Source: AP-15 sp963712825 (GTDB taxonomy: Bacteria; Pseudomonadota; Alphaproteobacteria; ATCC43930; CGMCC-115725). From it: DNA of 64,000 bases. The notes below the pieces were generated by a model. The model had not been told where the DNA came from and did not search any database. It saw only the letters and a program-made list of their open reading frames with translations. Below are positions 24,004-33,222 of this stretch, piece after piece (the stretch's first letter is position 1; the number at the start of each line of letters is the position of its first letter). Location of the stretch: assembly GCA_963712825.1 (NCBI GenBank), contig CAVQJP010000016.1:62001-126000 (forward strand), in the 5' to 3' direction. The position numbers were made by a program, and so were the translations under genes.

Positions 24004-26085
24004 TCAACAGTACGTGAGCGGGGCCGGCGGCGCCGCGCTCTTGGCGCGCTCGAGCCGCCACCACGCTTCGAGCACGCAGGCCGCCGACCAGGCTTGCGCC
24101 GGGCAGCCGCGCGGCGTGTGCGGCGGGTCGCCGTCAAAGATTTCGCTGACCTGGCCGAGCCCGGCATCGAGCAAATGGTCGCCGATCGGCTCCAGGAACC
24201 GCTGCGCCGCCGCCGCGTCGCGATGGACCCGGTGGTGCGCCAAAGCCCACGCGCCAAGAAGCCACGCCCACACGGTCCCCTGATGATAGGCGCCGTCGCG
24301 CTCGGCCACGGTGCCGGTGCAGACCCCGCGATAGCCGGGCTCGCTCGGCGCCAGCGAACGCAGACCGTACGAGGTCAGCAATGCCCTGCCGCAGCGTGCC
24401 AGCACGGTGCGCTGGGTTGCCGCGTCGAGCGGGGTCGCCGGCAGGCTGACGGCAAAAATCTGGTTTGGCCGCAGGCTCGCATCGGCGCCGTCCGGGCCGT
24501 CGACGACGTCGTAAAGGCCCTCGCCTCCCGGTCGCACAAAGCGCGCGAACCCGTGCTGCGCCCTCACCGCCTGGGTGCGGTAGGAAGCCGCGGGCGCCCC
24601 AAGGCGTTCCGCCATCGCGGCCATCGCGACCAGCGCGTTGTGCCACAACGCGTTGATCTCGACCGGCTTGCCGATGCGCGGCGTTACCACCCGGTCGCCG
24701 ACGCGCGCGTCCATCCAGGTCAACTGGATGCCGGGTTCGCCGGCGCGCAGCAGCCCGTCCGCCGGGTCGACCGCGATGCCGTAGCGTGTGCCCCTGACGT
24801 GCCGGTCGACGATCTCGGCCAGCACCGGGAAGACCTGGCGCAAGGCCGCCTCGTCGCCGGTCGCCGCGACATAGGCGCGCCACGCCTCGATGTACCACAG
24901 GCTGGCGTCGGCGGTGTTGTATTCGGGGGTTGCGCCGGCGCCGGGGAACACGTTCGGCAGCATGCCGCGATCGACAAAGCGGGCAAAGGTCGCGAGGATC
25001 AGCCGCGCCGTGTCGAAGCGGCCGGTCGCGAGGCAAAGGCCCGGCAGCGAGATCATCGTGTCGCGCCCCCAATCGCCAAACCAGGGATAGCCGGCGATCA
25101 CCGACTGCCCGTCCGGTTGATCGGGAAGCGGGCGGGCAATGATGAAGGCGTCGGTCGCCAGCACCAGCCGCATGACCCAGCCGGGTGCCGCGGCAAAAAC
25201 CGGGTCGGCGGCGAGCGCGCGTTCCAGCACCCCGCGGTCGTGATCGCGCCGGCGCCCCAACGCTGCGTCGAGATCGGGCGGGGTCTGCGGCGCCAGCCCG
25301 GCGGCGAACCCGCCCCATTTCCCGGATGGCAGCGGCATATCGAGATCGCCGACATGAAGGTGCGCGTCGCCGGCGCCGAGCCCGCGCTCGCGCTCGACCG
25401 GCAGGTCGAAATCGCGATACCACTCGCGCCGCGGCGCGATCGAGCCGCCGGTCGCCGCAATCCGCAGCTCGAACCGGGCCGGCACGGTTGCAGTCAAGGT
25501 CGAACCCGCCACCGCAATCCCCGGCGAAAAACCTGGCGGCCAGGTGTCGCCGTGATGGTCGCGGCCGTTGGCGAGCAGCGCCACTGACAAGGCTGCCGAC
25601 GCCCCGTTTGCTCCGCCCTCAAGGCGCCAGGCGACATAGACCGTGTCAACCCCGGGGTCCGTGTCAACCCCGGGGACCGTGTCAGTCCCGGGCTCCATCC
25701 AGATCCGCTGCTCGACGATCAGGTCGCCGATCGCGAAGCGCCACACCGCGATCGTGCCGTCGAGGTGAAAGCTTTCGAGCGCCAGATTGCCGGCGGGGTC
25801 GACGGCACCGCTGGCCCAGCGATTGGCGAACAGCGGCTGCGAAACACCGTCCGCGACCAGACGCGCATCAGCCTTGGCAAGCACCAGCACGCGCCCGAGC
25901 GGCGGGTCGACCGGCGCCACCAAAAGCGCGTGATAGCGCCGCGTCAGGGTCTGGGCGATCGTGCCGCCGGCATACCCGCCGCGACCGTTGGCGAGCCACC
26001 ACTCGCGGCGCTCGGCGGCCGCGATGTCGCCGCAGACGGCGCGGCCAAAGCGAACCGGCGCCAGCCGGGACAGCGGGTCCGTCAC
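24004..26085 (-). CDS. Glycogen debranching-type amylo-alpha-1,6-glucosidase
   Basis: A 693-residue glycoside hydrolase. The N-terminal domain (residues 1-290) has EWWLANGRGGYAGGTIAQTLTRRYHALL, the usual opening of debranching enzymes. The (alpha/alpha)6 catalytic domain has WFGDWGRDTMISLPGLCLATGR near 338 and YNTADASLWYIEAW near 396, with acidic catalytic candidates, and GAYHQGTVWAWLLG near 604. It is expected to remove alpha-1,6 branches or hydrolyse related glucosides. Residues 130-148 carry an in-frame tandem repeat (25641-25694). It starts 15 bp after the GH63-like gene, so the two are probably co-transcribed. Confidence 0.88.
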   Translation of the reverse strand: MTDPLSRLAPVRFGRAVCGDIAAAERREWWLANGRGGYAGGTIAQTLTRRYHALLVAPVDPPLGRVLVLAKADARLVADGVSQPLFANRWASGAVDPAGNLALESFHLDGTIAVWRFAIGDLIVEQRIWMEPGTDTVPGVDTDPGVDTVYVAWRLEGGANGASAALSVALLANGRDHHGDTWPPGFSPGIAVAGSTLTATVPARFELRIAATGGSIAPRREWYRDFDLPVERERGLGAGDAHLHVGDLDMPLPSGKWGGFAAGLAPQTPPDLDAALGRRRDHDRGVLERALAADPVFAAAPGWVMRLVLATDAFIIARPLPDQPDGQSVIAGYPWFGDWGRDTMISLPGLCLATGRFDTARLILATFARFVDRGMLPNVFPGAGATPEYNTADASLWYIEAWRAYVAATGDEAALRQVFPVLAEIVDRHVRGTRYGIAVDPADGLLRAGEPGIQLTWMDARVGDRVVTPRIGKPVEINALWHNALVAMAAMAERLGAPAASYRTQAVRAQHGFARFVRPGGEGLYDVVDGPDGADASLRPNQIFAVSLPATPLDAATQRTVLARCGRALLTSYGLRSLAPSEPGYRGVCTGTVAERDGAYHQGTVWAWLLGAWALAHHRVHRDAAAAQRFLEPIGDHLLDAGLGQVSEIFDGDPPHTPRGCPAQAWSAACVLEAWWRLERAKSAAPPAPLTYC
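25641..25694. repeat. Three 18-bp tandem repeats inside the debranching-type gene
   Basis: Units at 25641-25658, 25659-25676 and 25677-25694 read ccgtgtcaaccccgggg(t/a) and a diverged third copy. Being 18 bp, they stay in frame and encode a (P)GVDTD-type hexapeptide repeat in the N-terminal domain. The first two differ by one base, which suggests recent slippage. Confidence 0.85.
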
Positions 26086-26100
26086 GGCCCCGGCCCCGCC

Positions 26101-28839
26101 TCAGCGGGCGCCCGCGGGCTCCGGCAGTGCTGCTGCGACGGGTGCGGGCGGTGCTGCGGCATCGGCGGTCCGCGCGGTCGGATAGGTGCGCAGCAGCAGA
26201 CCGACAAGAGCGGTCCACCCGGTTTGATGCGCCGCGCCGAGGCCCTTGCCGGTGTCGCCGTCAAAGAATTCGTAGAACAGCAGGTTGTCGCGGAAGTCAG
26301 GGTTTTCCTGCTCGATCGCCGAGTCTCCGAAAACCGGGCGGCGACCGCTGTCGTCGCGCAAAAACAGCCGGCACAATCGGCGCGACAGCTCGGCCGCCAC
26401 CTCTCCCAGATGCAAGAAGTTGCCGGAGCCGACCGGGCATTCGACCTTGAAGTCGTCGCCGTAATAGCTGTGAAAGCGCTGCAGCAACTCGATCAACAGA
26501 TAGTTGACCGGGAACCACACCGGGCCGCGCCAGTTGGAATTGCCGCCAAACACCGAGGTCGCGCAGTCGCCGGGCACATAGTCGACGCTGATCTGGTTGC
26601 CGGCATGCTTGAACACATACGGGTTTTTCTCGTGGTATTTGGACAGCGAGCGCACGCCGTAATCCGACAGGAACTCGGTTTCGTCGAGCATGCGGCTCAA
26701 CAGCCGCTTCATGCGGTGGCCGCGCAGCAGCGAGAGCAGATGAAGCTCGCCGGCATTGGGGTCGTGCCAGCGCGACACCAGCTTGGCCAGCTTTGGACGA
26801 TGGCTCAAAAACCAATGCGCCCGGGCGCTGAATTTCGGCAGCCGGGTGAACACCGAGCTGTCGAGAATCTCGACCGCAAACAACGGGATCAGCCCGACCA
26901 TCGAGCGCAGCCGCAGCGGGATCCGCTCGCCGTCGGGCAAATGCAGCACGTCATAATAGAACTCGTCGGTCTCGTCCCACAACCCGATGCCGTCGCCGCC
27001 GATGTTGGTCATCGCCTCGGCAATATAGAGAAAGTGCTCGAAAAACTTGGAGGCGATGTCCTCGTAGACCCGGTCGTCGAGCGCCAGCTCGAGCGCGATG
27101 CGCATCAGGTTGAGCGTGTACATCGCCATCCAGGCGGTGCCGTCCGACTGGTTGATCGTGCCGCCGGTCGGCAACGGCGCGCTGCGGTCGAAAATCCCGA
27201 TATTGTCGAGACCGAGAAATCCGCCCTGGAAGATGTTGTGTCCCTCGGCGTCCTTGCGGTTGACCCACCAGGTGAAGTTCAGCATCAGCCGCAGGAACAC
27301 CCGCTCGAGAAACGGCCGGTCACCTTTGCCGCCATGCTGCTCGCGGTCGATCTCGTAGAGCCGCCACGCCGCCCAGGCGTGGACCGGCGGGTTCACGTCG
27401 CCAAACGCCCACTCATAAGCCGGCAGCTGGCCGTTGGGGTGCATGTACCAGTCGCGCGTCAGCAGCAGCAGCTGGCTCTTGGCATAGGCCGGGTCGACGC
27501 GGGCCAGGATCACGCAGTGGAACGCCAAATCCCAAGCCGCATACCACGGATATTCCCATTTGTCGGGCACCGAGACGATGTCGGCGTTGTTCAGATGCCG
27601 CCAGTCGCCGTTGCGCCCGTGCTTGCGCAATTCGGGCGTCGGCGGCTGCGACGGGTCGCCGTCCAGCCATTCCGGGACGTCGTAGTGGTAGAATTGCTTG
27701 GTCCACATCATGCCGGCGAGCGCCTGGCGGTGCACCCGCCGGGTGTCCGGGTCGGCGATGTCGCGCTGCAGCGCGGCGTAGAATTCGCCGGCCTCGGCGC
27801 GGCGACGCTCGAACACCTGGTCAAAGTCGTCAAAGCCCGACGCCATGTGCTCGGCCGAAAGCCGCAGCCGCAGCTTTGCGCTTCCCCCGGCCGGCAGGTT
27901 CAGCCGGTAATGCGCCGCCGCCTTGGTTCCGAGCCGCGCCGGGTTGACCGCATCGCGGTTGCCGTCGACGACATAGTCGTTGACGCCGTCCTTGAAGTAT
28001 TGTCCCGGCGCTTCCATCCCCCATAGTCTTCGGGTGTTGGTTTCGTTTTCGCAAAACAGGAATTCGGGACGGCCGTCGCAGACCAGCCGCATCGGCGGCA
28101 GTTCGGGGTGGTCGACCGAGATCGCATCGCCGCCGCGCGCCAAGAGGCGCGGCTTCATCGAATCCGGCTGCCAGGACCAGATGTTGCGCGCCCATAATTG
28201 CGGCAATACGTGCAGTTGCGCCGGCTCGGCGGCGCGGTTGGTGACCGTGACTTGCATCAGGATGTCGTCGGGTTCCGCTTTTGCATATTCGATCTCGACA
28301 TCGAAATAGCGGTTCCCGTTAAAAATCCCGGTGTCGAGCAATGTGAATTCGGGCTGGTCCTTGCCGCGGCGCCGGTTTTCCTCGACCAACTCGGCATAGG
28401 GGAACGCGGCCTGCGGATATTTGTAGAGCATCCGCATGTAGGAATGGGTCGGCGTGCCGTCGAGATAGTAGTAAAGCTCCTTGACGTCTTCGCCGTGGTT
28501 GCCTTCGCTGTTGGTCAGCCCAAACAGCCGCTCCTTGAGGATCGGGTCCCGGCCGTTCCACAGCGCGACACCGAGACACAAGAGCAGCCGCTCGTCGCCA
28601 AACCCGCCGATCCCGTCCTCGCCCCAGCGATAGGCGCGGCTGCGCGCGTGGTCGTGCGGCAGGTAGTCCCAGGCGGTGCCGTAGGGGCTGTAATCCTCGC
28701 GCACGGTGCCCCATTGCCGGTCGCTGAGATACGGCCCCCAGCGCCGCCAGTGCTCGCCCTTGCGGATCGAGGCCAGTCGCGCCGCCTCGGCCGTGCCGGC
28801 GACCGCGCCGCTGCTTTCGTCATCCGTCGCCGCCGTCAT
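26101..28839 (-). CDS. GH63/MGH1-like glucosidase
   Basis: A 912-residue protein of the large bacterial GH63-like (mannosylglycerate-hydrolase-like catalytic domain) family. It opens with EHWRRWGPYLSDRQWGTVREDYS and GEDGIGGFGDERLLL, and has WDLAFHCVILARVDPAYAK near 475, WWVNRKDAEGHNIFQGGFLGLDNIGIFDRS near 532, GPVWFPVNYLLIE near 774 and the family ending FYEFFDGDTGKGLGAAHQTGWTALV. It probably hydrolyses an alpha-glucoside or a glucosyl compatible solute; the substrate is not known. It precedes the debranching-type gene by 15 bp, so both may act on the same storage polymer or solute. Confidence 0.88.
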   Translation of the reverse strand: MTAATDDESSGAVAGTAEAARLASIRKGEHWRRWGPYLSDRQWGTVREDYSPYGTAWDYLPHDHARSRAYRWGEDGIGGFGDERLLLCLGVALWNGRDPILKERLFGLTNSEGNHGEDVKELYYYLDGTPTHSYMRMLYKYPQAAFPYAELVEENRRRGKDQPEFTLLDTGIFNGNRYFDVEIEYAKAEPDDILMQVTVTNRAAEPAQLHVLPQLWARNIWSWQPDSMKPRLLARGGDAISVDHPELPPMRLVCDGRPEFLFCENETNTRRLWGMEAPGQYFKDGVNDYVVDGNRDAVNPARLGTKAAAHYRLNLPAGGSAKLRLRLSAEHMASGFDDFDQVFERRRAEAGEFYAALQRDIADPDTRRVHRQALAGMMWTKQFYHYDVPEWLDGDPSQPPTPELRKHGRNGDWRHLNNADIVSVPDKWEYPWYAAWDLAFHCVILARVDPAYAKSQLLLLTRDWYMHPNGQLPAYEWAFGDVNPPVHAWAAWRLYEIDREQHGGKGDRPFLERVFLRLMLNFTWWVNRKDAEGHNIFQGGFLGLDNIGIFDRSAPLPTGGTINQSDGTAWMAMYTLNLMRIALELALDDRVYEDIASKFFEHFLYIAEAMTNIGGDGIGLWDETDEFYYDVLHLPDGERIPLRLRSMVGLIPLFAVEILDSSVFTRLPKFSARAHWFLSHRPKLAKLVSRWHDPNAGELHLLSLLRGHRMKRLLSRMLDETEFLSDYGVRSLSKYHEKNPYVFKHAGNQISVDYVPGDCATSVFGGNSNWRGPVWFPVNYLLIELLQRFHSYYGDDFKVECPVGSGNFLHLGEVAAELSRRLCRLFLRDDSGRRPVFGDSAIEQENPDFRDNLLFYEFFDGDTGKGLGAAHQTGWTALVGLLLRTYPTARTADAAAPPAPVAAALPEPAGAR

Positions 28840-28941
28840 CGGCTTCCTTCCTCTAAAGAGGGGAGGAAGCTATACGTCCGGCCCGCTGCGGCCAAAACCC
28901 TTTTGCCCGGGCGCGGCGGGCGTCGCTACCAAGCGGCGGCG

Positions 28942-29724
28942 CTACTGCATAAACCAGCCATGGCTGACGACGAGCGACTGTCCGGTCAGCGCGTTGCTCT
29001 CGAAGCCGGCAAAAAACAGCACCGCCGCGGCGACATCCTGGGTGGTGGTGAACTCGCCGTCGACCGTGTCCTTCAGCATGACGTGCTTGACCACGTCTTC
29101 CTCGCTGATGCCGAGCGCTTTCGCCTGCTCCGGGATCTGCTTGTCGACGAGCGGCGTGCGGACAAAGCCGGGGCAGACGACGTTGGCCCTGACATTGTGT
29201 TCGGCGCCTTCTTTGGCCACGACTTTGCACAATCCGACAAGCCCGTGCTTGGCGGTGACGTAGGGCGCCTTCAGCACCGAGGCCTCTTTCGAATGCACCG
29301 AGCCCATGTAGACGATGCTACCCGCCTTCGCCTGATACATGTGGCGCAGGCATGCTTTCGTCGTCAAAAACGCGCCGTCGAGGTGGATTGCCAGCAGCCG
29401 CTTCCAGTCCGCGAACGGGAGGTCGACGACCGGCTTGACGATTTGAATGCCGGCATTGCTGACCAGCACGTCGATCCGACGGTATTTCGCGATGGTGTCG
29501 GCGACGCCCTTCTCGACCGCGGCTTCGTCGGCGACATTCATCGCGACGGCGAAAGCGTCGGCGCCGCTTGCCTTGATCCCGCGCGCGGTCGCATCGGCAA
29601 GGTCGAGATCGAGATCGGCGATCACCGAAATGCCGCCCTCGGCGGCAAAGCGCAGCGCGATTTCTTTGCCGATGCCACTGGCGGCGCCGGTGATGATGCC
29701 GACCTTTCCATCGAAACGGGACAT
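28942..29724 (-). CDS. bdhA: 3-hydroxybutyrate dehydrogenase
   Basis: A 260-residue short-chain dehydrogenase that converts 3-hydroxybutyrate to acetoacetate with NAD. TGAASGIG at 13-20 is the cofactor loop, NAGIQ near 90 the structural motif, and YVTAKHG near 155 the catalytic YxxxK. VCPGFVRTPLVDKQIPEQA and the C-terminal HGWFMQ are typical of bacterial BdhA. It follows acetoacetate decarboxylase by 38 bp in the same operon, which supports a ketone-body/PHB role. Confidence 0.92.
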   Translation of the reverse strand: MSRFDGKVGIITGAASGIGKEIALRFAAEGGISVIADLDLDLADATARGIKASGADAFAVAMNVADEAAVEKGVADTIAKYRRIDVLVSNAGIQIVKPVVDLPFADWKRLLAIHLDGAFLTTKACLRHMYQAKAGSIVYMGSVHSKEASVLKAPYVTAKHGLVGLCKVVAKEGAEHNVRANVVCPGFVRTPLVDKQIPEQAKALGISEEDVVKHVMLKDTVDGEFTTTQDVAAAVLFFAGFESNALTGQSLVVSHGWFMQ

Positions 29725-29762
29725 TCCGGGGCTCCTTCCAAAGTGGGTTGGGCCAGAGTGGT

Positions 29763-30521
29763 TCAGGCGTTTTTCAAATAGTCGAAGACGACCTCGCCGA
29801 GGCCGAGCGTCAGGTCCGTCACATAATGGCTGGCGCCGACCACCTCATGCACCGGCAGCCGCGCCACGTCGCACATCGCATGCTCGAACAGCTGGATCGC
29901 GGCCGGGCCGGACCAGGCGCCTTTGACGGTCACGTCCTCGAGGTAATAGCGGACCAGCTCGCAGATCCGCGGCGTGCAATCGACATGCGGGATGATCTTG
30001 ATCATAAAGCTCGGCCGCGCCAGGGCCTTCAACAGCGGCGCCGGGTCGATCTCGCGATGCTTGTAGCCCATCGTCGCGCTGACGCACAGCACCGAGCCGT
30101 AGTGCAAGGTGCAGACCACGGTCTCGCTCTCATGCGAGATTTTCGGGCTGGCGAGCTTCTTGGGAAAGCCCCAGATCTCGCGCCCGCCGGCGATCGGCGC
30201 GTTGTCGTCGAGATACATTGCGTGGAGATAGCCGCCTTCCTGCACGCTGCCGTCCTTGGCCGTGAACCGGACCGGGATCACCTGTCCGGTTTCGGTATAG
30301 TCGCCGAAACCGGTCGAGTTGGGCATCCGGATGAATTCATAGGCGACCGTGTCGCCGGCTACCTCCAAGGGTTCGGGCACGACCCGACGCAGCTCGTCGA
30401 TGTCGCTGCGATAGGTGATCACGACAAACTCGCGGTTGTAGAATTTGTACGGCCCTTTCGGGTAGGCGGGATCGGTGAGCGGCATGGCGAAGGCCTGGCC
30501 GCGGATTTCGGCGAGCTTCAT
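29763..30521 (-). CDS. adc: Acetoacetate decarboxylase
   Basis: A 252-residue enzyme that decarboxylates acetoacetate to acetone via a Schiff-base lysine. The motif EIWGFPKKLASPKI near 112-125 contains the catalytic lysine pair. YKFYNREFVVITYRSD near the N-terminus and YEFIRMPNSTGFGDYTE are family landmarks. It sits between the patatin-like gene (28 bp) and bdhA (38 bp), all minus strand, a grouping also seen in other Alphaproteobacteria. Confidence 0.92.
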   Translation of the reverse strand: MKLAEIRGQAFAMPLTDPAYPKGPYKFYNREFVVITYRSDIDELRRVVPEPLEVAGDTVAYEFIRMPNSTGFGDYTETGQVIPVRFTAKDGSVQEGGYLHAMYLDDNAPIAGGREIWGFPKKLASPKISHESETVVCTLHYGSVLCVSATMGYKHREIDPAPLLKALARPSFMIKIIPHVDCTPRICELVRYYLEDVTVKGAWSGPAAIQLFEHAMCDVARLPVHEVVGASHYVTDLTLGLGEVVFDYLKNA

Positions 30522-30549
30522 CGGTCGGATCTCTCCTCTATGCCGGCGG

Positions 30550-31683
30550 CTAGTCGCGTCCGTCGACCGCGAGGTCGAAGGTAAAGACGCCGTCCAGGCC
30601 TTCCGGGCGTTGCAGCACCTCCGGGTGACGCAACGTGCGAACCGCGTCGTTGTAGCCGGAAGCCCAGTGCTCGTTCATTGTTCCCCGCGAGAATTCGTAA
30701 TCCTTGGAAGTGCCCTCATAGTTTCGAGCGTGGTAGATCAACTGAATTAGATTATAGACCTTTTCATCCGCTTCCCCGGCGAGCAGCGTTGCCTCGGGCG
30801 TCTGCTGCAGCTCTGGCGGGATCGAACGCAGCAGCTTGGCGGTGGCACGGCGCAGCAGCTGCTGATGCTTGAACTGGTCGGTGGCGGCACGGGTCCGGCT
30901 GGAGTAGCGGATTTCCTTCTGGCGCAGGTCGGTTTCGATCAGGTTGCGCGGCAGCTCGCCCCGTGCATTCCACAAGTCGATTTGAAAGGCGAGCGTGTCG
31001 AGGCGCGGTCCGTTGTCCAATACCCATTGCAGCGGCGTATTGGAAACGAGGCCGCCGTCCCAGTAGTGCTCGCCATCGATAATCGTCGCGGGCAAGCCGG
31101 GCGGCAACGAGCCGCTGGCCATCACGTGTTCCGGGCCGATCCGATGCGTCGTGTTGTCGAAATAGACAAAGTTGCCGCTGCGCACGTTGACCGCGCCGAC
31201 GCTGAACCGCATCTCGCCGCTATTGATGCGGTCGAAATCGACGAGCCGTCTGAGCGTCGCCTTGAGCGGCGAGGTGTCGTAATAGCTCAGCGACCCGGGC
31301 GATCCGGGCGTTTGCAGGTAAGGCGGCGGCACCCGCGGTGCGAAGAAGCCCGGGGCTCCGCCGATCACGGTGCCGAAGGCGCTCGCCTGATTGACGATAC
31401 GGTGAGCGGTCGCATCCCTGATGTCGAAACCCGGAAAGTACGACGCTCCCGCCGGCGGCGTGCTGACGGTCTCCCAGAACGCACGCAGTTTCTCGACCCG
31501 CCGCTCCGGCGGGTTACCGGCGATCAGGGCCGAGTTTATGGCGCCGATCGAAATCCCGGCGACCCAATCCGGGTGCAAGTTCGCCTCGGCCAGCGCCTGG
31601 TAGACGCCGCCCTGATAGGAGCCGAGCGCGCCGCCGCCCTGCAGCAGCAGCACGATCCGCTCGAACGGCGGGCGATCGGTCAT
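30550..31683 (-). CDS. Patatin-like phospholipase (DUF3734-type)
   Basis: A 377-residue cytoplasmic lipase-like protein. It has the oxyanion GGGALGSYQGGVYQAL near residue 15, the nucleophile motif GISIG near 42 and the catalytic Asp in DGGLVSNTPLQ near 205. The C-terminal DUF3734-like region ends in FDLAVDGRD. The ATG at 31683 gives MTDRPPFERIVLLLQGGGA, the usual start. As first gene of an operon with adc and bdhA it may release 3-hydroxyacids from a polymer or lipid (PHB depolymerase-like); this is inferred from context. Confidence 0.87.
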   Translation of the reverse strand: MTDRPPFERIVLLLQGGGALGSYQGGVYQALAEANLHPDWVAGISIGAINSALIAGNPPERRVEKLRAFWETVSTPPAGASYFPGFDIRDATAHRIVNQASAFGTVIGGAPGFFAPRVPPPYLQTPGSPGSLSYYDTSPLKATLRRLVDFDRINSGEMRFSVGAVNVRSGNFVYFDNTTHRIGPEHVMASGSLPPGLPATIIDGEHYWDGGLVSNTPLQWVLDNGPRLDTLAFQIDLWNARGELPRNLIETDLRQKEIRYSSRTRAATDQFKHQQLLRRATAKLLRSIPPELQQTPEATLLAGEADEKVYNLIQLIYHARNYEGTSKDYEFSRGTMNEHWASGYNDAVRTLRHPEVLQRPEGLDGVFTFDLAVDGRD

Positions 31684-31929
31684 AAGGTGCGTCTTCCTCG
31701 GGCGCTGTCGGGTGCTCGACATGGCGGAACGACCTCTCAATACTCGCGGGCAGCAGGTTGTGCTAAGGTCAGGCCTCCCATCCGCCGAGCTCAACGCGTC
31801 AGCGCAACGCACAACGTATGCCAACATAAAGCCGTGACGGATTTGAGACGACGACCGGCTTGCGGGCGCCGCTTCGGCGGCTCACCGCGTCCGCGCAAGC
31901 GCGCCCGGCGCGACGATTGAGGGTTTGCT

Positions 31930-33072
31930 ATGACGGGTAAGCCGCTTCATCCGGCGACCATTGCGGCGCAGGCGCTGGGCTGGACCGATGCCGCGACCGG
32001 GGCCGTTGTGCTGCCGGTGCATGTCGCGACCACCTTTCAGCGCGATCCCGACAACCGCTACCGCCGCGGGCGCAGCTATGGCCGCGCCGACAATCCGACC
32101 TACGACCAGCCGCAGGCGCTCTTGACCGCGCTCGAGGGCGGCGCCGACTCGCTGCTGTTCTCGTCGGGGATGGCGGCCGCTGCCGCGGTGTTCCAGAGCC
32201 TGCCGCGCGGCGCCCACATCGTCGCTCCGAAGGTGATGTATTGGGGCTTGCGCAATTGGCTGAAGAACTTTGCCGAAGACTGGGGCGTTGCCGCCGATTT
32301 TGTCGACGCGACCTCGCTCGACGCAATGCGGGCGGCGATCCGGCCGGGCCAGACCCGGCTCGTCTGGATCGAGACCCCGGCCAATCCGCTGTGGTCGGTG
32401 ACCGACATTGCCGGCGCCGCCGAGATCGCGCATGCCGCGGGCGCGCTGCTCGCGGTCGACAGCACCGCTGCGACGCCGGTGCTGACCCGGCCGTTGGCGC
32501 TCGGCGCCGACATCGTCATGCACTCGGCGACCAAATACCTGAACGGGCACAGCGACGTGATCGCCGGCAGCCTGACCACCGCGCTTAAGGACGCGTTCTG
32601 GGAGCGGCTGGTCGCGATGCGCAGCGGTGGCGGGGCCATCCTTGGCGGCTTTGAAGCTTTTCTGCTGCTGCGCGGCATGCGGACCCTGTTCGCGCGCGTC
32701 GAACGCGCCTGCCGTTCGGCGCAGCAGATCGCCGAGACGCTGGCGGCGCATCCGCGCATCGAGGAGGTGCTTTATCCCGGGCTGCCGACCCATCCCGGAC
32801 ACGCAACCGCTGCCCGCCAGATGGCGGGCGGGTTTGGCGGCATGCTGAGCATCCGCATCAAAGGCGGCGCCGAGGCGGCGATTGCTGCCGCCGCGAGGGT
32901 CGAGCTCTGGCAGCGCGCGACCTCGCTCGGCGGGGTCGAAAGCCTGCTCGAGCACCGCGCCTCGATCGAAGGCGAGGGCAGCCCGGTTCCGCCCGATCTC
33001 TTGCGGCTGTCGGTCGGCATCGAACATCCGCAGGATTTGATCGCCGCCCTCGATGCCGCCCTCGCCGGGTGA
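31930..33072 (+). CDS. PLP-dependent trans-sulfuration enzyme (cystathionine beta-lyase/gamma-synthase family)
   Basis: A 380-residue Cys/Met-metabolism PLP enzyme. YGRADNPTYDQ near 49, SSGMAAAAAVF near 78, VWIETPANPLW near 151 and MHSATKYLNGHSDVI near 197, with the PLP lysine in SATKY, are all present. VESLLEHRASIEG and LRLSVGIEHPQDLI close the protein. The exact reaction (beta-lyase, gamma-lyase or gamma-synthase) cannot be fixed from sequence. It is divergent from the patatin operon. Confidence 0.88.
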   Translation: MTGKPLHPATIAAQALGWTDAATGAVVLPVHVATTFQRDPDNRYRRGRSYGRADNPTYDQPQALLTALEGGADSLLFSSGMAAAAAVFQSLPRGAHIVAPKVMYWGLRNWLKNFAEDWGVAADFVDATSLDAMRAAIRPGQTRLVWIETPANPLWSVTDIAGAAEIAHAAGALLAVDSTAATPVLTRPLALGADIVMHSATKYLNGHSDVIAGSLTTALKDAFWERLVAMRSGGGAILGGFEAFLLLRGMRTLFARVERACRSAQQIAETLAAHPRIEEVLYPGLPTHPGHATAARQMAGGFGGMLSIRIKGGAEAAIAAAARVELWQRATSLGGVESLLEHRASIEGEGSPVPPDLLRLSVGIEHPQDLIAALDAALAG

Positions 33073-33222
33073 TCCTGCTGGTCAAAACCAGCCCGGGGCA
33101 TCTGTGACGATGGCATCTATGACGATGGTGGCACCTGTGACGAGCGCTTCTTCAGTCGCAAGGCCGCCGGCAAGCCCGGGTCGGATGTTGGCAAGCGCCT
33201 GCTTGACGAGCCTGTCTGCGGC

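Noticed and set aside
25765..28026. A 750-codon plus-strand frame antisense to the GH63-like gene
   Set aside because: It has no recognised domain and the minus strand encodes a full glucosidase with its motifs intact.
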